Part shown: positions 35,465-49,149 of the stretch, one piece after another
How positions within the stretch are numbered: position 1 is the first letter of the stretch
Layout: each line of letters begins with the position of its first letter
Source: Hevea brasiliensis
Taxonomy: Eukaryota; Streptophyta; Magnoliopsida; Malpighiales; Euphorbiaceae
Reading direction: 5' to 3'
NCBI RefSeq assembly: GCF_030052815.1
Contig: NC_079507.1
Span: 59,729,119 to 59,793,118 of the forward strand
Length of the DNA: 64,000 bases
The notes under the pieces: model-generated
What the model was told of the DNA's origin: nothing
The model's input: only the letters and a program-made list of their open reading frames with translations
Database searches by the model: none
Made by a program: the position numbers and the translations under genes

Positions 35465-38400
35465 TTATGACAACCAACCACAGCACATGTAACGGGATGG
35501 CGGCATTCGTCCTGTCTGACGAATATACTCTGCTTGAGCTGCAGTTCTTTCCGCATCTCTATTCTTCCTGGCTTCTGCTGCTGTGCGTTTTTCTTCTGAT
35601 TTTTGCCTTACCATAGAAATCTTCTTTACCATCTTTGCTTGAGCTTGGGCTCGCATTTGTTCAACTTGTGCCTGATCATATGTGAATTTCAATTACAAGG
35701 TAAAATTTTCGCATACCACATAGCAATCTCAGCAGTCATTTGAATTGCAGGATTCACAAAATTTTACAAAGTGCCAAAATCATTCCAGAGTTTATAACAG
35801 TGCAAGCTTTGATTACCCTGTAAATCATTTGTGATGATTGATGCCTAGATTTCATCTAAGCTAGTAATGGAGTTACTAGAAATTTTAGGCCTTATCAAAT
35901 TTCTCTCTTGCAATTTTCAAATGATCTACACAACTGCTTATTCCATTAAACAACAATGCGGACAAACTACAGATCATGTTACAGATATTTCTACTACATC
36001 TGCATAATCAAAAGGGCATTTAAATACCTCTATTCTCCGCATCTCGGCCTCTAGTTTTGCCTTCTGCTGACTTTCCCATGCTTGAATTTTAATCTCTTCA
36101 CCTTTATATCTGAAAGGTTCAAGCATGCTTTGTCAGATGAAAAACATAAAAAATATTATCTTGTAGCAAAAATTACTTGAACTGCTTTATATGTTCATCA
36201 CAATACTGCTTTAAATTTAGTTCACAAGTGCCAAGGTCGTGGAAGAAACCTTGCTGTGTGTTTAGATTTTTCAGCTTCTTCCCATGCAGATGCACGTTTT
36301 TCATATTCAATCCGCTCAAGCTCATCCACATGAGCACTCTCAACTGCAGATGTATTCTTTTCCTGTTCTTCTTTACTTGCCCATGCAGCAATATTCATCT
36401 TGCCTAGCTGGACACCTAGGGCCACAATCTCCTTTCTTGTCCTCAGTTTCATTTCTTGCTCGGTCAACTCTTTTCTGCCGTTTTCAGGAATGTTTTGTGT
36501 ATCATCATCAGTACCATGCTCCATAGGTGTTGGCGCTGGTGCCCCTCTCCGGGGAGTAGATGGGATTGAAGAAGTTGGGCTGCGGAGAGGAGTTGTTGCC
36601 CCCACAGGTGTAGCAGTCCTTGAAGGCTCTTGACTTGTAACAGGGGTCATTTCTGTTCCCATGTCTCTCATGCAGACTGATCTTAAAACAGGAAGAACTG
36701 CAAAGTCATACCATCATATTATCGAGTGCAAAAAAGATAATCAAAAGGGATTATGACACAGGGTGGGCTTCTTAGACTAATTCTACTATTCCCCTGAATT
36801 ACCCTACTATACTTTTGCAAGCCCATAAATTAGAAGTTTCAGTTATTAAGATGATCATCATCCATCATCAAACCACAATATCTATTTTGAAGACCAGACA
36901 GACCATAAATGGTTCATTCACAGCTGCACAACAGCCAAACAATTAGGATTGCAAGTACCCAAATAAACAATGTTGTGTTAGCATTCATTTTACAGTGGCA
37001 TTTCTACAAACATGGAGAGTTGGGAACAATGAGTGGGGGAGAAAATAATCAAGCATAGGAACAATAAACTGTAATGTCCCGATTATTTTGATAAAGGGGA
37101 TCAAATGGGAAAAAAAACGTAAACTACCAGTATGCATCAGAGAAAATTTGATGTTTTCATACAGTGTTCTCAGAGCAGAAATGCATACTCCCACAAGAAC
37201 GCATAATTAGAAAAGAACTTTGATATCATTTTCTGTTAACACAACAATTGTTAGTGCATTAAATCATTTGTACAACAAAGCAGTAAGCTTTGTGGTTCTC
37301 AATGTAAACTCCTATTAGAAAAAAACAAAAAACATAAATATTACTCAGAGCACAGTATAAATGCAAACTTACCTGTTCCATCTTCTGCCAAACTTTTTGC
37401 ACTACATGGTTCTCTTTGATCCACTTCCTGAAAGTCCTTGCTTTGAGTACACTGATCAATTAGCAGATTCCCCCCATATGCTTGACCAGAAACTGAAGGA
37501 GCGCCAGTGGGAATAAAAGAAAACTTCTCAAATGCCATTTGTGAAGGATGCTGACAGATATCTATGCGCTTAGTGTCTACTACCCTGCTAATAGAAGACT
37601 TAAGATCATGATTTGCTGATTCTGGAGCAACTCTCACTGTATTAGTCCCAAGCATCCGATTAGCTTGGTTGTGTAAACCATTTTTCTTCAAATTAGGTTG
37701 TACATTTTGCCTATTCATTATCCATTTCTCTGCATCATTCCACTTAGATGGCATAGGCCTTGAAAATGATCTTGTAAATTGATTATGTACTGATCTTTCC
37801 TTATGGAACTCAAAACTAGATGAACTAGCATTACTATCATAATCAAGATTCTCATCTTCAAGTGATCTCATTGGGTGAACCGCACTTGAATTACCACTTT
37901 CACCCTTTGAAAATTGCTGCATTTTAGCACGACCCATGTTGCCATTTTCCTTTGGCAACGTATCCTTTTGCTGGCAAGATGTCTGATCAACTTGGCTGGG
38001 GTTAACCACTGCGTCTCCCAGAACAGTCACAGATGAAACTTCTAAGCTGGAAGCTGCAACTGGAGACCATAGTTCAATATAAATACTCAAAGTTCATGCG
38101 CAAAATGTATCATTTAGAGCAACACGAGTAAAAAACATACCCAAACGCTCAAAGAAGAGAAGCGATACTAAATTAATTTAGCACCTAACCGTTTTATGCA
38201 AAACAATACCCAAAAGAGGTGAAGAATAGTAAGACCAACCTTCCTCATCATTGGAGGCTAATAAGCTATTCTTGTCAAATTCAGTATCATCGAGCCTTGA
38301 AGGAGATGTTCTTGAAGAATTACTGTTTGATCCATCCTTCTTTCTATTATGGTGAGGTCCCATGAGCTTCATCCTCAGCTTACTTGGAGATATTATACCA

Positions 38401-38985
38401 GTCTACATTTGTTTAGAAAAAAAAAAATTCAACCCACAACTTTCCAGGAAAAACAGAGAGAAGCTTTCAGGCTTGTACAAGATCAATTGAACGCAGCCAA
38501 CCCAACAAAAAACTAATTTTTTTGAAACATTTTTAGCCCTTATCAACACAACATTTTCTTTGAAAAATTTATGCAAGGAATTTCTCAAATTGACCCATTC
38601 AAGCATAAAGAAATAGCCGTGAAAATTATACCTTTCTATACGTTGACATTAAAAAATCCAAAAAATCTCCAACTTCAAGTAATAGATCACAACTTTGGAA
38701 TTAAAATTACATTAAACAAAAAAAAAAAAGAAAAAGTACAACCCCAGATCATCACAGAATCAGATAACAATAACAATGAATTATTGGCTCACATTAAATC
38801 AATTGAGCCGCGAGGGAAAAAAGAAATGAAAGAAAAGAAACAGAGCACCCATTACTTTGATAGTTGCAAAAACATCAAGAACAAACAAAAACAGGGCAAG
38901 GGTCTTTGAATACCCTCTTAAAAACACAGTTCAAAAGACAAAAACGAAACTCTACCTGCACTTTGTGTATCCTCTCGTACTCCAT
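35465..38985 (-). CDS. Remorin family protein, long N-terminal form (6 exons, 536 aa)
   Basis: Remorins are plant-specific plasma-membrane nanodomain scaffolds. Exons on the minus strand: 38985-38956, 38402-38240, 38053-37373, 36697-36250, 36109-36028, 35671-35465; all GT-AG, phases consistent. The protein starts MEYERIHKVQTGIISPSKLR, followed by a long, probably disordered, Ser/Asn/Pro-rich region (about 30-370, with RSPTSSIPSTPRRGAP). The C-terminal Remorin_C region (about 400-520) has WEEAEKSKHTARYKGEEIKI, then the coiled-coil WESQQKAKLEAEMRRIEAQV and AQAKMVKKISMVRQKSEEKR. The tail RYMCCGWLS carries two adjacent cysteines (531-532), the usual palmitoylation anchor. There is no signal peptide or membrane helix. 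The length and N-terminus fit the group 6-like long remorins, not the short canonical ones; subgroup is uncertain. The leader holds a (GA)n tract, sense strand, at 39078-39058. Confidence 0.93.
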
Positions 38986-39057
38986 TGGATCTCTCTCTCT
39001 TTTTCTAAACTGTTTGTGTCTCTAGAATGAAGTAGCAGAGGAAGCTACAGGCATACG

Positions 39058-39078
39058 TCTCTCTCTCTCTCTCTCTCT
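39058..39078 (-). repeat. (GA)n in the remorin leader
   Basis: On the coding (minus) strand this is a GA run 73-93 bases upstream of the remorin ATG, similar in position class to the GA run in the ARF6 leader. Confidence 0.75.
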
Positions 39079-39719
39079 GTTTAGAGGTGTTCTCGTAGCA
39101 GACAGGTAACAGGTGCGAAAACTGTGTCCACTGTGTGAATCAAAGATCCACACTTTAGTTCTCTGCTCTCTCCCTACCCCACCTCCGATTTCTCCACGTC
39201 ACCACGTGGGCCCACTCTCAATATTCATACACGAGGCAGGCGAGATTAATGGTGGTCGGCGATTTCTAACTTGACCAGCCAAGGAATTGCCCTTTTTTTA
39301 AGTAAAAATTCCACTTTTTTCCCCCTGAAAATTTCTAAAAATCCAATTCAAATATAGACAAAATGCAAATTAAATAAATAAGAGCAGGCTTTTGAACAGT
39401 GAGGCAATGATGGAAAAAGTGGAATTTCACCTTGCTCTGTATGGTAAGCCGTTCATCAAGTAAGTGAATGTTTCATTATCTTATCAATCACTGAAAAAAT
39501 ATTACTTAAAAAACCAAGTAATAATGGGAAGTTTTGTTTTCTTTGCTTTAATTATCACTGCAAAAACAATCCCTTTTTGTTATGGGCTTTTAGCATTTGA
39601 CTGGCTGCTCTTTGCATCATTCTGCATTATTTGCGTTTTGACCGCTTTGGATTTTCTTTTTTTTTTTTTACTGTAATTTAATGTGATCAGGTGATGTCAA
39701 TAATCACTGTATTAAATTA

Positions 39720-42127
39720 CTTCTTTCGTCTTAATATTTTAGTTTCACTTTCTATTTTCAATATATTATGTATCAGTCTCACTTTTAATTTTAATAAATT
39801 ACCCTTATAGTAAAAAGCTAACTGCACATTTAATATTATTATAATATTTAATAGTGAAGAATTTTCAAACCCACTTGTAATAATTTGATTAATTAAATTA
39901 TTAATTTATTATTATTTTATTTCGGTGAGATTTCGATCGATCTGACTATCGAATCGGTGATCTGAGACTACCGATGAATTCAGGATGATGAAACTTTTGA
40001 GATGGGACTAACTTTACTCCGATCAGATATCATTTGAAAAAGGCGATCATCGAATAGTTCAAATTATTCAGTGAGATTTTTTGAGTTTTTCAATGTCTGT
40101 AATTTAAATATAATTATATAATAATTATTAATAATTTATAAGCTTATTTTAGGTTCGATCAGATAGGTAATGACTCATCAGACTCAAGATCAAGTTTTCA
40201 GCCCAGTCTGGGTGTTTGGCAGGCTATCCTAGATAGGAGTTATATTTATAGTCATTTCTAACATTTTCAGACGTCCCGGATGCGTTTTAAGTAGCAGAAT
40301 TTACAAAGGTAGTCTTGAACTCAAGTTGTATGGTTTTTAACCTTTGTTAAGCTAGCCGATAAATCTGTAAAATATTCCTAATTTAGTAAAATTGAATGAA
40401 ATAAATTTAATTAATACAATGACATTGTAAAGGACCTCTAAAATTTTTTTTTTATAATTTTTGAAGTGCTGAAAATAATTATTTAGACTGTAAAGAAGTT
40501 AGGACCCAAACTAGAGTTTGGATGTTTAGACTTAGATTAAGTTTCTTGTAGGTCTCGGATGGACATTATAATTATTGCTGTAGGCCTGAAGCCCTGTGTG
40601 TTACTGTTGTTGCGTTTTCTTGCGAGGAAGTTATGTCCAGTTGTAGTAGAGATTCTATCGAAATTTTGCAATACCTTACAAATTATTATTGCTTTTTTAA
40701 TTAAATTAATTAGTTAATTCTGTCATTAAATTTTATAGAGATCAATATGTCTATATAGATAAAAGGTACCGGCTAGCTTTTCTTCTCATTCCAACTGGAC
40801 TAGCTATAGTTAAGTCGAATAGCCTGTGAGTTGATATTGATTATTTTTGTATTTTCAATATTAATTATATATGTGGCATGCCAATGTATTTTATAAATAT
40901 TTAATTATACACATAAATAGTTAATATATTAGGGCATTTTGATTGTTGCATATTTAATTGCTGTTATTTATTTGTGATTGTCGTCTTGTGGATAATTTGG
41001 AGCTGAGTGTGTTATTTATATATGGATATGGATATGGATTAGAAGGGTAGTTGTGGCTTGAGCTAGTCTCGCTGAAACTCAGTCTTTATGCATATGAAAA
41101 GTCGCGGTGAGACACGACTTTGAGTTAATCTTATTGGCCCCTCACACTTGGATTTAAGCGAAAGTCTGGCTTAAGTTGAGCTTGCTGATAGAATTTGAAT
41201 TGAGAGAGCTATATATAGGATCAGTTTCCACATTTATACATTGATGTGATACAGTGGATACGTAAGTAGCTCCAAATTAGCTTCTCATGTGAATATTTGA
41301 TGGATTATTTATTATATGTGATAGATGTGCATTTTATAGTAGGATTGTACTAGTTATAGGTAGTTATAGAAATTGAATCTATAATCAATATATAAACTCT
41401 CTGAGTCGAACACTTATTCCTATTCAATTTTTTTTTTCCTAGGTTGTAAGATGAGCAAGTTTATTTTTGGGTATAATCTATATTTTTCTATGCAGGTTGT
41501 GGTGTTTCTTAGTTAATATTTTTTTATATATATATATGTTGTTATTTATTCATCTATGTATTTAATTATTCAAACTCTGATGTGACACTAATGTATTTAT
41601 GTATTATATTAATTAATGGAGATTAAGTAATTTGTGTTTGATGGGTATTGGGGCTGAGTTGGAATCCCCTAAATTTGATTTTTCTGATAATTGGATTGGA
41701 TTGATCCATATAAATTTATAATATTTTATTTTATTTTATTTACATATTGAGCCTCAATTTTGATCATGTTTATGGGTTTAGGAATGGTGAGACTTACTAT
41801 GAGTCGCAGAAACTTTATGTCAGCTCAGGTTAAATCAAGTCGTGACATGACTCATTAATGCTGGAATTGAAAATTTATATTTTCTCTCTTAAAATATTTA
41901 TGATATCCTTTAATTTTTTTTTTTTTGGCTTTAATCGTAGCATTAATTAGAATTTTAAACTCACTCATATGCAAATGGAGTATTAATGCATTCTGATTTT
42001 TCAACTAATTAAATTAATACTATTCACCATTTAAATAGAGGTATTTTAGAAATAAACATGCAAAATAATTAATTAAACTAACACTATGTGAAATTTTTGT
42101 GAGACTAAAATATTGGGATGGAGGGAG
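39720..42127. mobile_element. Mariner-like MITE ends flanking an insertion
   Basis: The left end, CTTCTTTCGTCTTAATATTT preceded by TA (39718-39719), is the imperfect inverted complement of the right end, whose minus strand reads CTCCCTCCATCCCAATATTT and which is followed by TA (42128-42129). CTCCCTCCNTCCCA termini with TA duplication define plant mariner/Stowaway-type MITEs. The 2.4-kb distance is far too long for one MITE because another element sits inside (39876-41847). Confidence 0.65.
39876..41847. mobile_element. Solo-LTR-like insertion inside the mariner-like MITE
   Basis: About 2 kb of moderate-GC sequence without coding capacity lies between the MITE ends. It has a TGTAATAATTTG start at about 39876 and a GTGACA end at about 41847, giving TG...CA termini. 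It contains phrases that I associate with LTRs of high-copy Gypsy-type elements in euphorb genomes, such as GTAGGTCTCGGATGGACATT and TTAAGCGAAAGTCTGGC. The flanking 5-mers (CCACT and TGACT) match at only 3 of 5 bases, so the boundaries are approximate. A non-coding LARD-type element is the alternative. Confidence 0.45.
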
Positions 42128-42766
42128 TAATATTTTTCTGACTTAGTTATCGTTAAAAAAAATTATGTTTTAATTCAAGATAAATCATTCATATTAAAAT
42201 TAGCAAACAAAATTATTTATAATTTGTCCTATAATTCAAACCTTGATTAATAAAATAGAAAAAAAAAACTATTCAAATTTTGACCTAGAAAATTATTCCT
42301 ATTTTGCAAGTACTATCAAGTCCTTTCAGCCAAAGTCACACGGAACCAGGAGCAGTTAGGGTTTCGCTTTCTGCGTCAAAAGCTTGGCAGAATAATTATA
42401 ATTTAAAAAAAAAAAATATTTGGAAAAAAAAATCAAAAGTAATAAAATGAAATATTTTAAAATACACCATTAATAGTGAATATTGATTAACAGATAACAG
42501 GAAAATATATGGTTGAAGTCATCAGTCAATGATTTTTTTTTTTTTGTCTGAGTCAGTCAAAGAGAGTTGGTAGACAACGATGCAGCCATTGTCATTATCA
42601 ATGACTTTCTTTTTTTTCTTATTTCTTAATTGTTTATGTAATCTAGGAATTGAACACTGTCAGACCCTTCAGAAGGAGAAGAAGGATTCAGAATTCTATA
42701 ATCTGACCCTTTTGCCTTGCACGCTACTGCTGATAATACGACGGAGAAAGAACGAATAGAGGTTGG

Positions 42767-42767
<1 letters not shown>

Positions 42768-42807
<40 letters not shown>
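42768..42807. repeat. (ATT)n microsatellite
   Basis: About 13 uninterrupted ATT units. Confidence 0.95.
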
Positions 42808-43538
42808 CTTTCAAATTAAATTAATAATATTTACTATTAACAATTTAATTTATATTTGCATCTGCCACTGTTTTCGATAATAATTCAAATTATTTTTTTA
42901 AACGAGTGTTTGAGAGTTCACATTTGAATAATCGTTCAAATTATCAATTATTATATATATTTTAATTTTTAACGTTTAATTCTAATTGTATTTCGAAAAT
43001 GCATCATTTATTGGTTTAGATTTTAATTTCTAGTTATTTTGACATTTTAATTTTGTTGTTAATAAATGATTTTGAAGCATAGAGTTATACAAAAGATATC
43101 TAATAATTTAATGAATAAAAATCTGTTTAACATTATTATTTAATTTATTATTTAAAGAAACCTACCCAATATTATATGGAAAAGAAAAATAAACCTTTCT
43201 AGAATTCCATAAACATATGAAGTTTTCAAGGAGCACTACTATATTTAATGATTTCATGAATTTGAGATCCATTCAAATACCATATATAATTTTAATTTGC
43301 AATTTTTTTCACGTATCTCTATAAACTTTAAAAAAAAAAAATGAGAATTTTATGTTATAAATATTTTATTTTATATATTATGAGATAAATATTTAAATTA
43401 CTAATCCAATAACTATAAATATTTTTACGATCAAGTATTTTTAATAATATTTAAGTATTTTTATTTGAAATTATTTTAAAATTTTAGAATAAACGCTTTT
43501 TAAGAAATTTATAAAATGATTTCTTATAAATATATATC

Positions 43539-43860
43539 CTATTTAACAATATCAACTGTTTTAATATATTTTTTTTATTTTAATAATTATTAATTATTTT
43601 ATTACGTATTAATTATTAGACATGCTGTTAATGATTAGCTAAATATTTATATAATGATTTAAAATAAAAATATTAAGTGAAAATAATTATTTAATTAATT
43701 ATTAAATATAAAAATAATAATATACTTTAATTAAAATGTTCATTCAATTTTTAAAAATTAAGAGAAGTAAATTTTTATAAAATATTTTCTTAATCTTTAA
43801 ATATTAATGTAAATAATATAAATAAAATAATATTATTAAATATTATCTTAAAAACAATTC
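43539..43860 (+). repeat. MITE-like family 2, copy 2
   Basis: Same block order as 12449-12775: ATTTAACAATATCAACTGTT start, TTAAATATAAAAATAATAAT, a TTCAATTTTTAAAAATTAAG block, and the closing TTAAATATTATCTTAAAAAC. No coding capacity. Confidence 0.5.
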
Positions 43861-45145
43861 ATTAGCAGATACTAACTGATTTTAGAAAAGGAATGGCAAT
43901 TAGCACACCATTGAAATTAACATCCTCGTAGGTTGGGTTTCATTACATATGATTACCCCACTCCCCAAAATAATAATGATTTCCATGGAATGCCTTTTAG
44001 TACTCCAAACCCAATGTTCTTTTTCATAAACAAAGCTTAAAATAAGATTACACATCCACTGAATTTATGAGTCACTCGAATCAAAGCCCCATAGGCAAGG
44101 GAAAAAAAGAAGAGGTCCCCCTTCAACATTTATTTATATTCAATACGGTTCTTCAAAGAATTGTTTTTTCCTTCTTAAAAGGATTAATTCGGTGCAAAAC
44201 CATTCTTTAAACATAAATGTAGAGTGGGTAGCGTATGTATCCTAATCACATGTAATGTTCCCTTTCGCGAATGGCGACATGTACGTGTCACGTTGTAATG
44301 AATTGGGTTTGACCCAAATGTGAATTCATCGAGTAGCCCACTTCTTTGACCACATTCCCCACATGCCCACATAGACAAGACGGCGCCACCACCTTTATTT
44401 ATTTATATTTTTCATTTCAACAAAAGCAATTGCCCTATCCTCTCGCAGAATAGATTTGTTTCCATTTTTACATACATTAAAAATGTATAGTTAATATTGA
44501 TAAAATAATAAATTTTATTGAATTTTTTTATAATATATATTTTACTCATATTATTTTATTAAAAATTATTATTTTTATTTATTTTTATTATCATTTTTTA
44601 AAAATTATTTTGTTTATATTTATTTATCATTTAAAAATATTAAGAAGTATTAAATATTTTTTAATTTTATTATTTATTTATATTAAATATAATAATTATT
44701 TTTATAATTTTTTAAAACACATCTTATCGTATTCTTTCTTAATTAAGATACATAGAAAATAATTTAGTCAAATTAAAAAATTTTTTATTATAATTTAAGT
44801 GATTTAATGATAGATAAAAATAGATAGAGATAATAAATTATTCATGTTATTAAATTATTTTTAGAACTAATAAATTATACTTTTTCAACATATATTAAAT
44901 AGGGATATATTAATAATTTAATAAATAAATTATTATTTTAAAAAAGAAAAATGATATATAATTTAGGACAAATAATAAAAAAAAAGAAAGCAAAGAGGGA
45001 ATATATAGTTACTTTGATCATTAGGCCCTTTATCTTTTTAAATTAAATTAAAATTTTAACCCTCAATTTAATCTAATTAAATCTTTATATTTTTTAAATT
45101 TATTCAATTAAACTCAATTTACATCTGGTGAGTCGCTCTACCTTA

Positions 45146-46011
45146 GGCCTCGTTTGGGGTTGCAGTTGGAGATAAAAAAAAGTTGGTTTCTGCTGAAATT
45201 CAGTTATTTAATGTGTTTGGTTAAGTAGTAAAACTCAGTTTTGGTCCCTGAAAAATCAGATTTGACAAAAACATCCATTTTGATGCTTTTCAGAAAAGCA
45301 AGTTTGAAAGAAATGGGAACGACTGATCTTATATTTTTAAGGTGAAAATTGCCCTTAATAAGTCATCATTTTTATCATTAGGCCACTATAAAAGCATTTT
45401 ATTTTTCACAATCAAGCCCCAATTGATCTGTAAAACTCTTTGTCGCCTCTTTCACACTCAAACTTTATTCTGCATCAAACAATACAATCAAACCAAAAAT
45501 AATGACATCTCATATGATTATCCAATAAATAACTTGAATTAAATACATTATTAGATGTTAAAAGTATTTCAATTGATAGTCATAGAGATGACATTGCATA
45601 TGAATATTATACGTTATCAAATTGTATGTAATTTATTATCATGTAGAAATTAAATATATTTCATTATAATGTTTATTAATGTTGATTTTTTTATTAATGT
45701 TTATTAATATTTCATTAATAAAAAAATATAAAATTAAATAAATTTCATTATAAAAATGAAATATAATTATAAGAAATTAGAAAGAATAAAATAAATTAAA
45801 TGAATAATTGTTAATAAAATTAAAATAATATATTTATAGTTATTGATGGCCATTTTGCTTTTAATTAACTAAACACATAATAAGTAACTTTTTTATTAAT
45901 AATAATTTTTTATTTTATTACCAAATAGATATATTTTTTTTCAAAACAATAATTTTATAATTAGTGATTTTAAAATACCAATAGAATAGAACAATAATGT
46001 CAAATAGGACA
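45146..46011. mobile_element. Tourist-like (PIF/Harbinger) non-autonomous element
   Basis: The left end GGCCTCGTTTGGGGTTGCAG is preceded by TTA (45143-45145). The right end, complement GTCCTATTTGACATTATTGT, is followed by TTA (46012-46014). The ends form an imperfect inverted repeat of the GGNCCTGTTTGNCATT type, and a TTA duplication is diagnostic of PIF/Harbinger elements. The left part (TTTCTGCTGAAATTCAG and TTTAATGTGTTTGGTTAAG) matches a dicot Tourist-like family I recall. At about 866 bp with no transposase it is long for a MITE and may contain other insertions. Confidence 0.65.
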
Positions 46012-46019
46012 TTAGTCTT

Positions 46020-49000
46020 TAATCTCATCTTGGAGTTGCCGCTCCATTAACACCGCCATTCTGATCTCACATGGTTTAAATAATAAATGATATATAAATT
46101 GGTTATTCAGATACATCAATTGCGAATTAATAATCATTTAACAATTAGCTTATATATTATTATGATGTCTTTAATTGCAAAAACTAAAATTAGATGATTT
46201 GTATGCGTGTATATATAAATTACTCTATAATTTTTTTTTAAGTATAATTGATGTAATTGATTCTGGTTGAGATTGTGACTTGAGATTTCATAGTATTAAA
46301 AAATTAATCTATAGTTATTAGTTAACAAGCATGATTCTCGATTTCTATCCTTTCATGTATAGTTGTAAAGATTATAATCATATTTTAAAAAGTTGATTAT
46401 TGTTCAAATAGAGGAACAAAGTGGAAAAGAAGCTGGGCAGGGCTTGAGCTGGCTGAACTCAAAAGAACAATGGAGTTGATCTGGCGATAAATGTTGCTTT
46501 CTTCCAAAGTAAAACTTAGAGGGATGTGTCTTAATTTCTCAAGAAAATTGTTAGGTATTTGTCTCTTATTTTAAACCAAATTCTCCATTCTATCATGCCC
46601 TGTCATGTTCTAACTTAGATGCCACCACATGTGGCCTCATGCCTTTCCTTGATTGCCTTTCTTAAACAAGGCAAGTGGATAGAGTAAAAAAGAAAAAGAC
46701 TTGTATGCTAAAATCCCCTTTAATTATTATTATTAAGTGTAACCATAAAAATAAGTCAAATTTTTTTCATGTTTTTACGATTTGATTCAAGCGCAAAATC
46801 TTAGCATAAGTAATCAAATTTTTAAAATTTGTACAATTTCTATTCAAATTTTTTGAAATTTTGAAAAATTATAGTAATTTTATTAATTTTAATATATTAT
46901 TCTACTTAATTTTTTTTCTTATTCAATCTTACCACTTTCAAAATTCATTTTTAATATATTAAAATTTTTAATTATTTGATCAAATTTGATAGTTTTGGTT
47001 ATGCAATTTCTCTCTTCACTACCATTAATTTTAAAAGAGTTGATAAATGTGATAAAATTAAATTTTCAATAGTCACTATAAATAAATAAAAGAAAGGAGT
47101 TCAAAATTTGATTGACAAAAATTAAATAATTTTTAGAAATTTGACTAATTTTATCAAAAATTAAAGGTTTTGATTAAATTGTTAAAATGCAAAAGGTTTG
47201 AATTTTTTTTAAAAAATTAGGTCTTATTATTATATTTAAATTCGACCAAATTGGTTTGACCCATTAATATATTAGAAGTACCAACAGCTTTCCCATTAAC
47301 TTCATAAAGAGTATGTTTTTGTTTCATCCATTTCCTTGTTAGAGTCTTTGTACTGCCCAACTATATATTTTACCAACTTTTTTGAGGCAAATCTTTATTG
47401 ATTTTAAAATTCCATCTTAATTATTATATCTACTTCATAGAAGCAACATATAAAGTTGTTATCATGAGCAAATACTTTCATATGTCTGTAACATATATAA
47501 AATGAAGTTGTCAATTATATATTTAGCATAATCACTAATAAATCACACAACTTTTAGGCTGCATAATGCTTACTAGAAAACCTTCAAACTTATTGTAAAA
47601 AGAAAAACCTTAAGACATATCCTTATAGAATATTAAGAGAAGGTAAACCAGAAGTTGGTAGGAATAATTAAATTCTCCTTCTCTTCTTCTTCTTCTTCTT
47701 CTTCTTATTATTATTATTATTATTATCCCAATTCCCTCCAAAAGAATTCAAACATTTAACAACCATCAAAGAATTTTAGGACCATATATGCATGGGTTGG
47801 ACCAAGTAACACATGGAAAACAATAGCTCTTATTTAACCTTAGATTATGCCACAAAATTCAAATCCCAATAGAATGGGAAAAGAAATATGGGTCATGCAA
47901 TGGAGAGAACTTTTATAAAAAAAAAAAAAAAGGTTTGACTAGATTGGGCACTGTATTCATATAAAACCTTTCAGCTTTCTCACAATATGGGTCCCTTGGA
48001 TCATTACTTTCTCTCCAATCTTTGAAAGTTTTGGTATGTAAAGTCACCTTTTTTTAATTGTTTCCCTTTGCTCAATCAACGGGATTGTGCTGGTTTAGAT
48101 ATATGTTCAATGGTGTTGTATAGTGTTTTGGAAGGATTTAAAGCTAGATGAAGGTGGCAATCCAAAAATCTCAATTATTTTCAATGTGGGTCATGCCTTG
48201 TTTTAATAAGGGGCCAAAAGTACCTGTCAAGGAGAGTTCTTCAAAGTAGTAGTTTTTGAAGTTTGAATTATTCCTTCCTAAATGTGGGTCATGACTCGTG
48301 AGGGTATTATTAAAATGCTTGCTTATTTGCCCAGAAAAGGTTGGGCACTTGATGTTTTTATTCATAAGTAAATCAATTAAGGTGGGTTATTATGATTGAA
48401 ACTTAAATTGGCTGCTTGTGTGAATGAATCCCTATAGACCAAATTAAAAGGCAAAACAAGCAACCCAGTTCATTTCATTTTGTTAGGTGGCCCGTGGTCT
48501 ATAATTCCTCGTATGCATATGATATAATTTCTTGTGAATTTCCTTTTTCAGCTAAAAAATAGACCAGGCCATTTCATTCCATTTTGTTTGGGTGATAAAT
48601 AATGGGCCTATGTGGCCCAGACATAGTCTTGGATTTCTGTAAGATCCAAACCTAACCATGTTTATTTTCTAGCCACAAATATGAGATATTTCTTTTTAAT
48701 TTTTTGGCTCCCAAACTTTAGATGGCAATTGAATTATACAGAAGCAAAATTTTGAAGAATAGCTCAGCTTTCCATACCTAGGAATGGGATTGATCTATTA
48801 TCAACCTTTGTGATAGAATTGAGTAACTTATAATGTGAATCTATGGCATCCAACATTCTTTAATTACATTATACGAAATTCAACTACTGTGCATATAAAG
48901 GTATCTATCTTTTCATTCTTGAAATGGCTGAATGCAAGAAGATCAACAATTAATTTACATATCACCAAAAAGACCTTGTTTTTAATGTCAATGTGAAGGA

Positions 49001-49149
49001 AGAAGAAAATAAAAGCATGCATTCTTTAACGTCTGAAATATGGAATACACAGGTGTATTAAAGTAGTAGGAGTTTATGAACAATATTAATTTACATTAGG
49101 AACATTTTTTGCACAAAAAGGGTATTGTAGGAATAATCAATAATTATTC
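46020..49149. other. Intergenic DNA, no gene recognised
   Basis: AT-rich with short chance ORFs. A compound (CTT)n(ATT)n microsatellite lies at about 47683-47727. No coding or RNA gene could be supported. Confidence 0.55.
47683..47727. repeat. Compound (CTT)n(ATT)n microsatellite
   Basis: About eight TTC/CTT units pass directly into about seven ATT units. Confidence 0.9.

Larger units (their letters stand above)
42130..45140. other. AT-rich intergenic DNA, no gene recognised
   Basis: Contains the microsatellite at 42768-42807 and the MITE-like copy at 43539-43860. A GC-richer stretch at about 44240-44400 (CGCGAATGGCGACATGTACG, then GACAAGACGGCGCCACCACC) has no ORF I can support. Confidence 0.55.

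Noticed and set aside
38800..38830. TTGAGCCGCG sequence resembling part of miR171
   Set aside because: Only about 10 bases match, no hairpin partner was found, and it lies in the first remorin intron.
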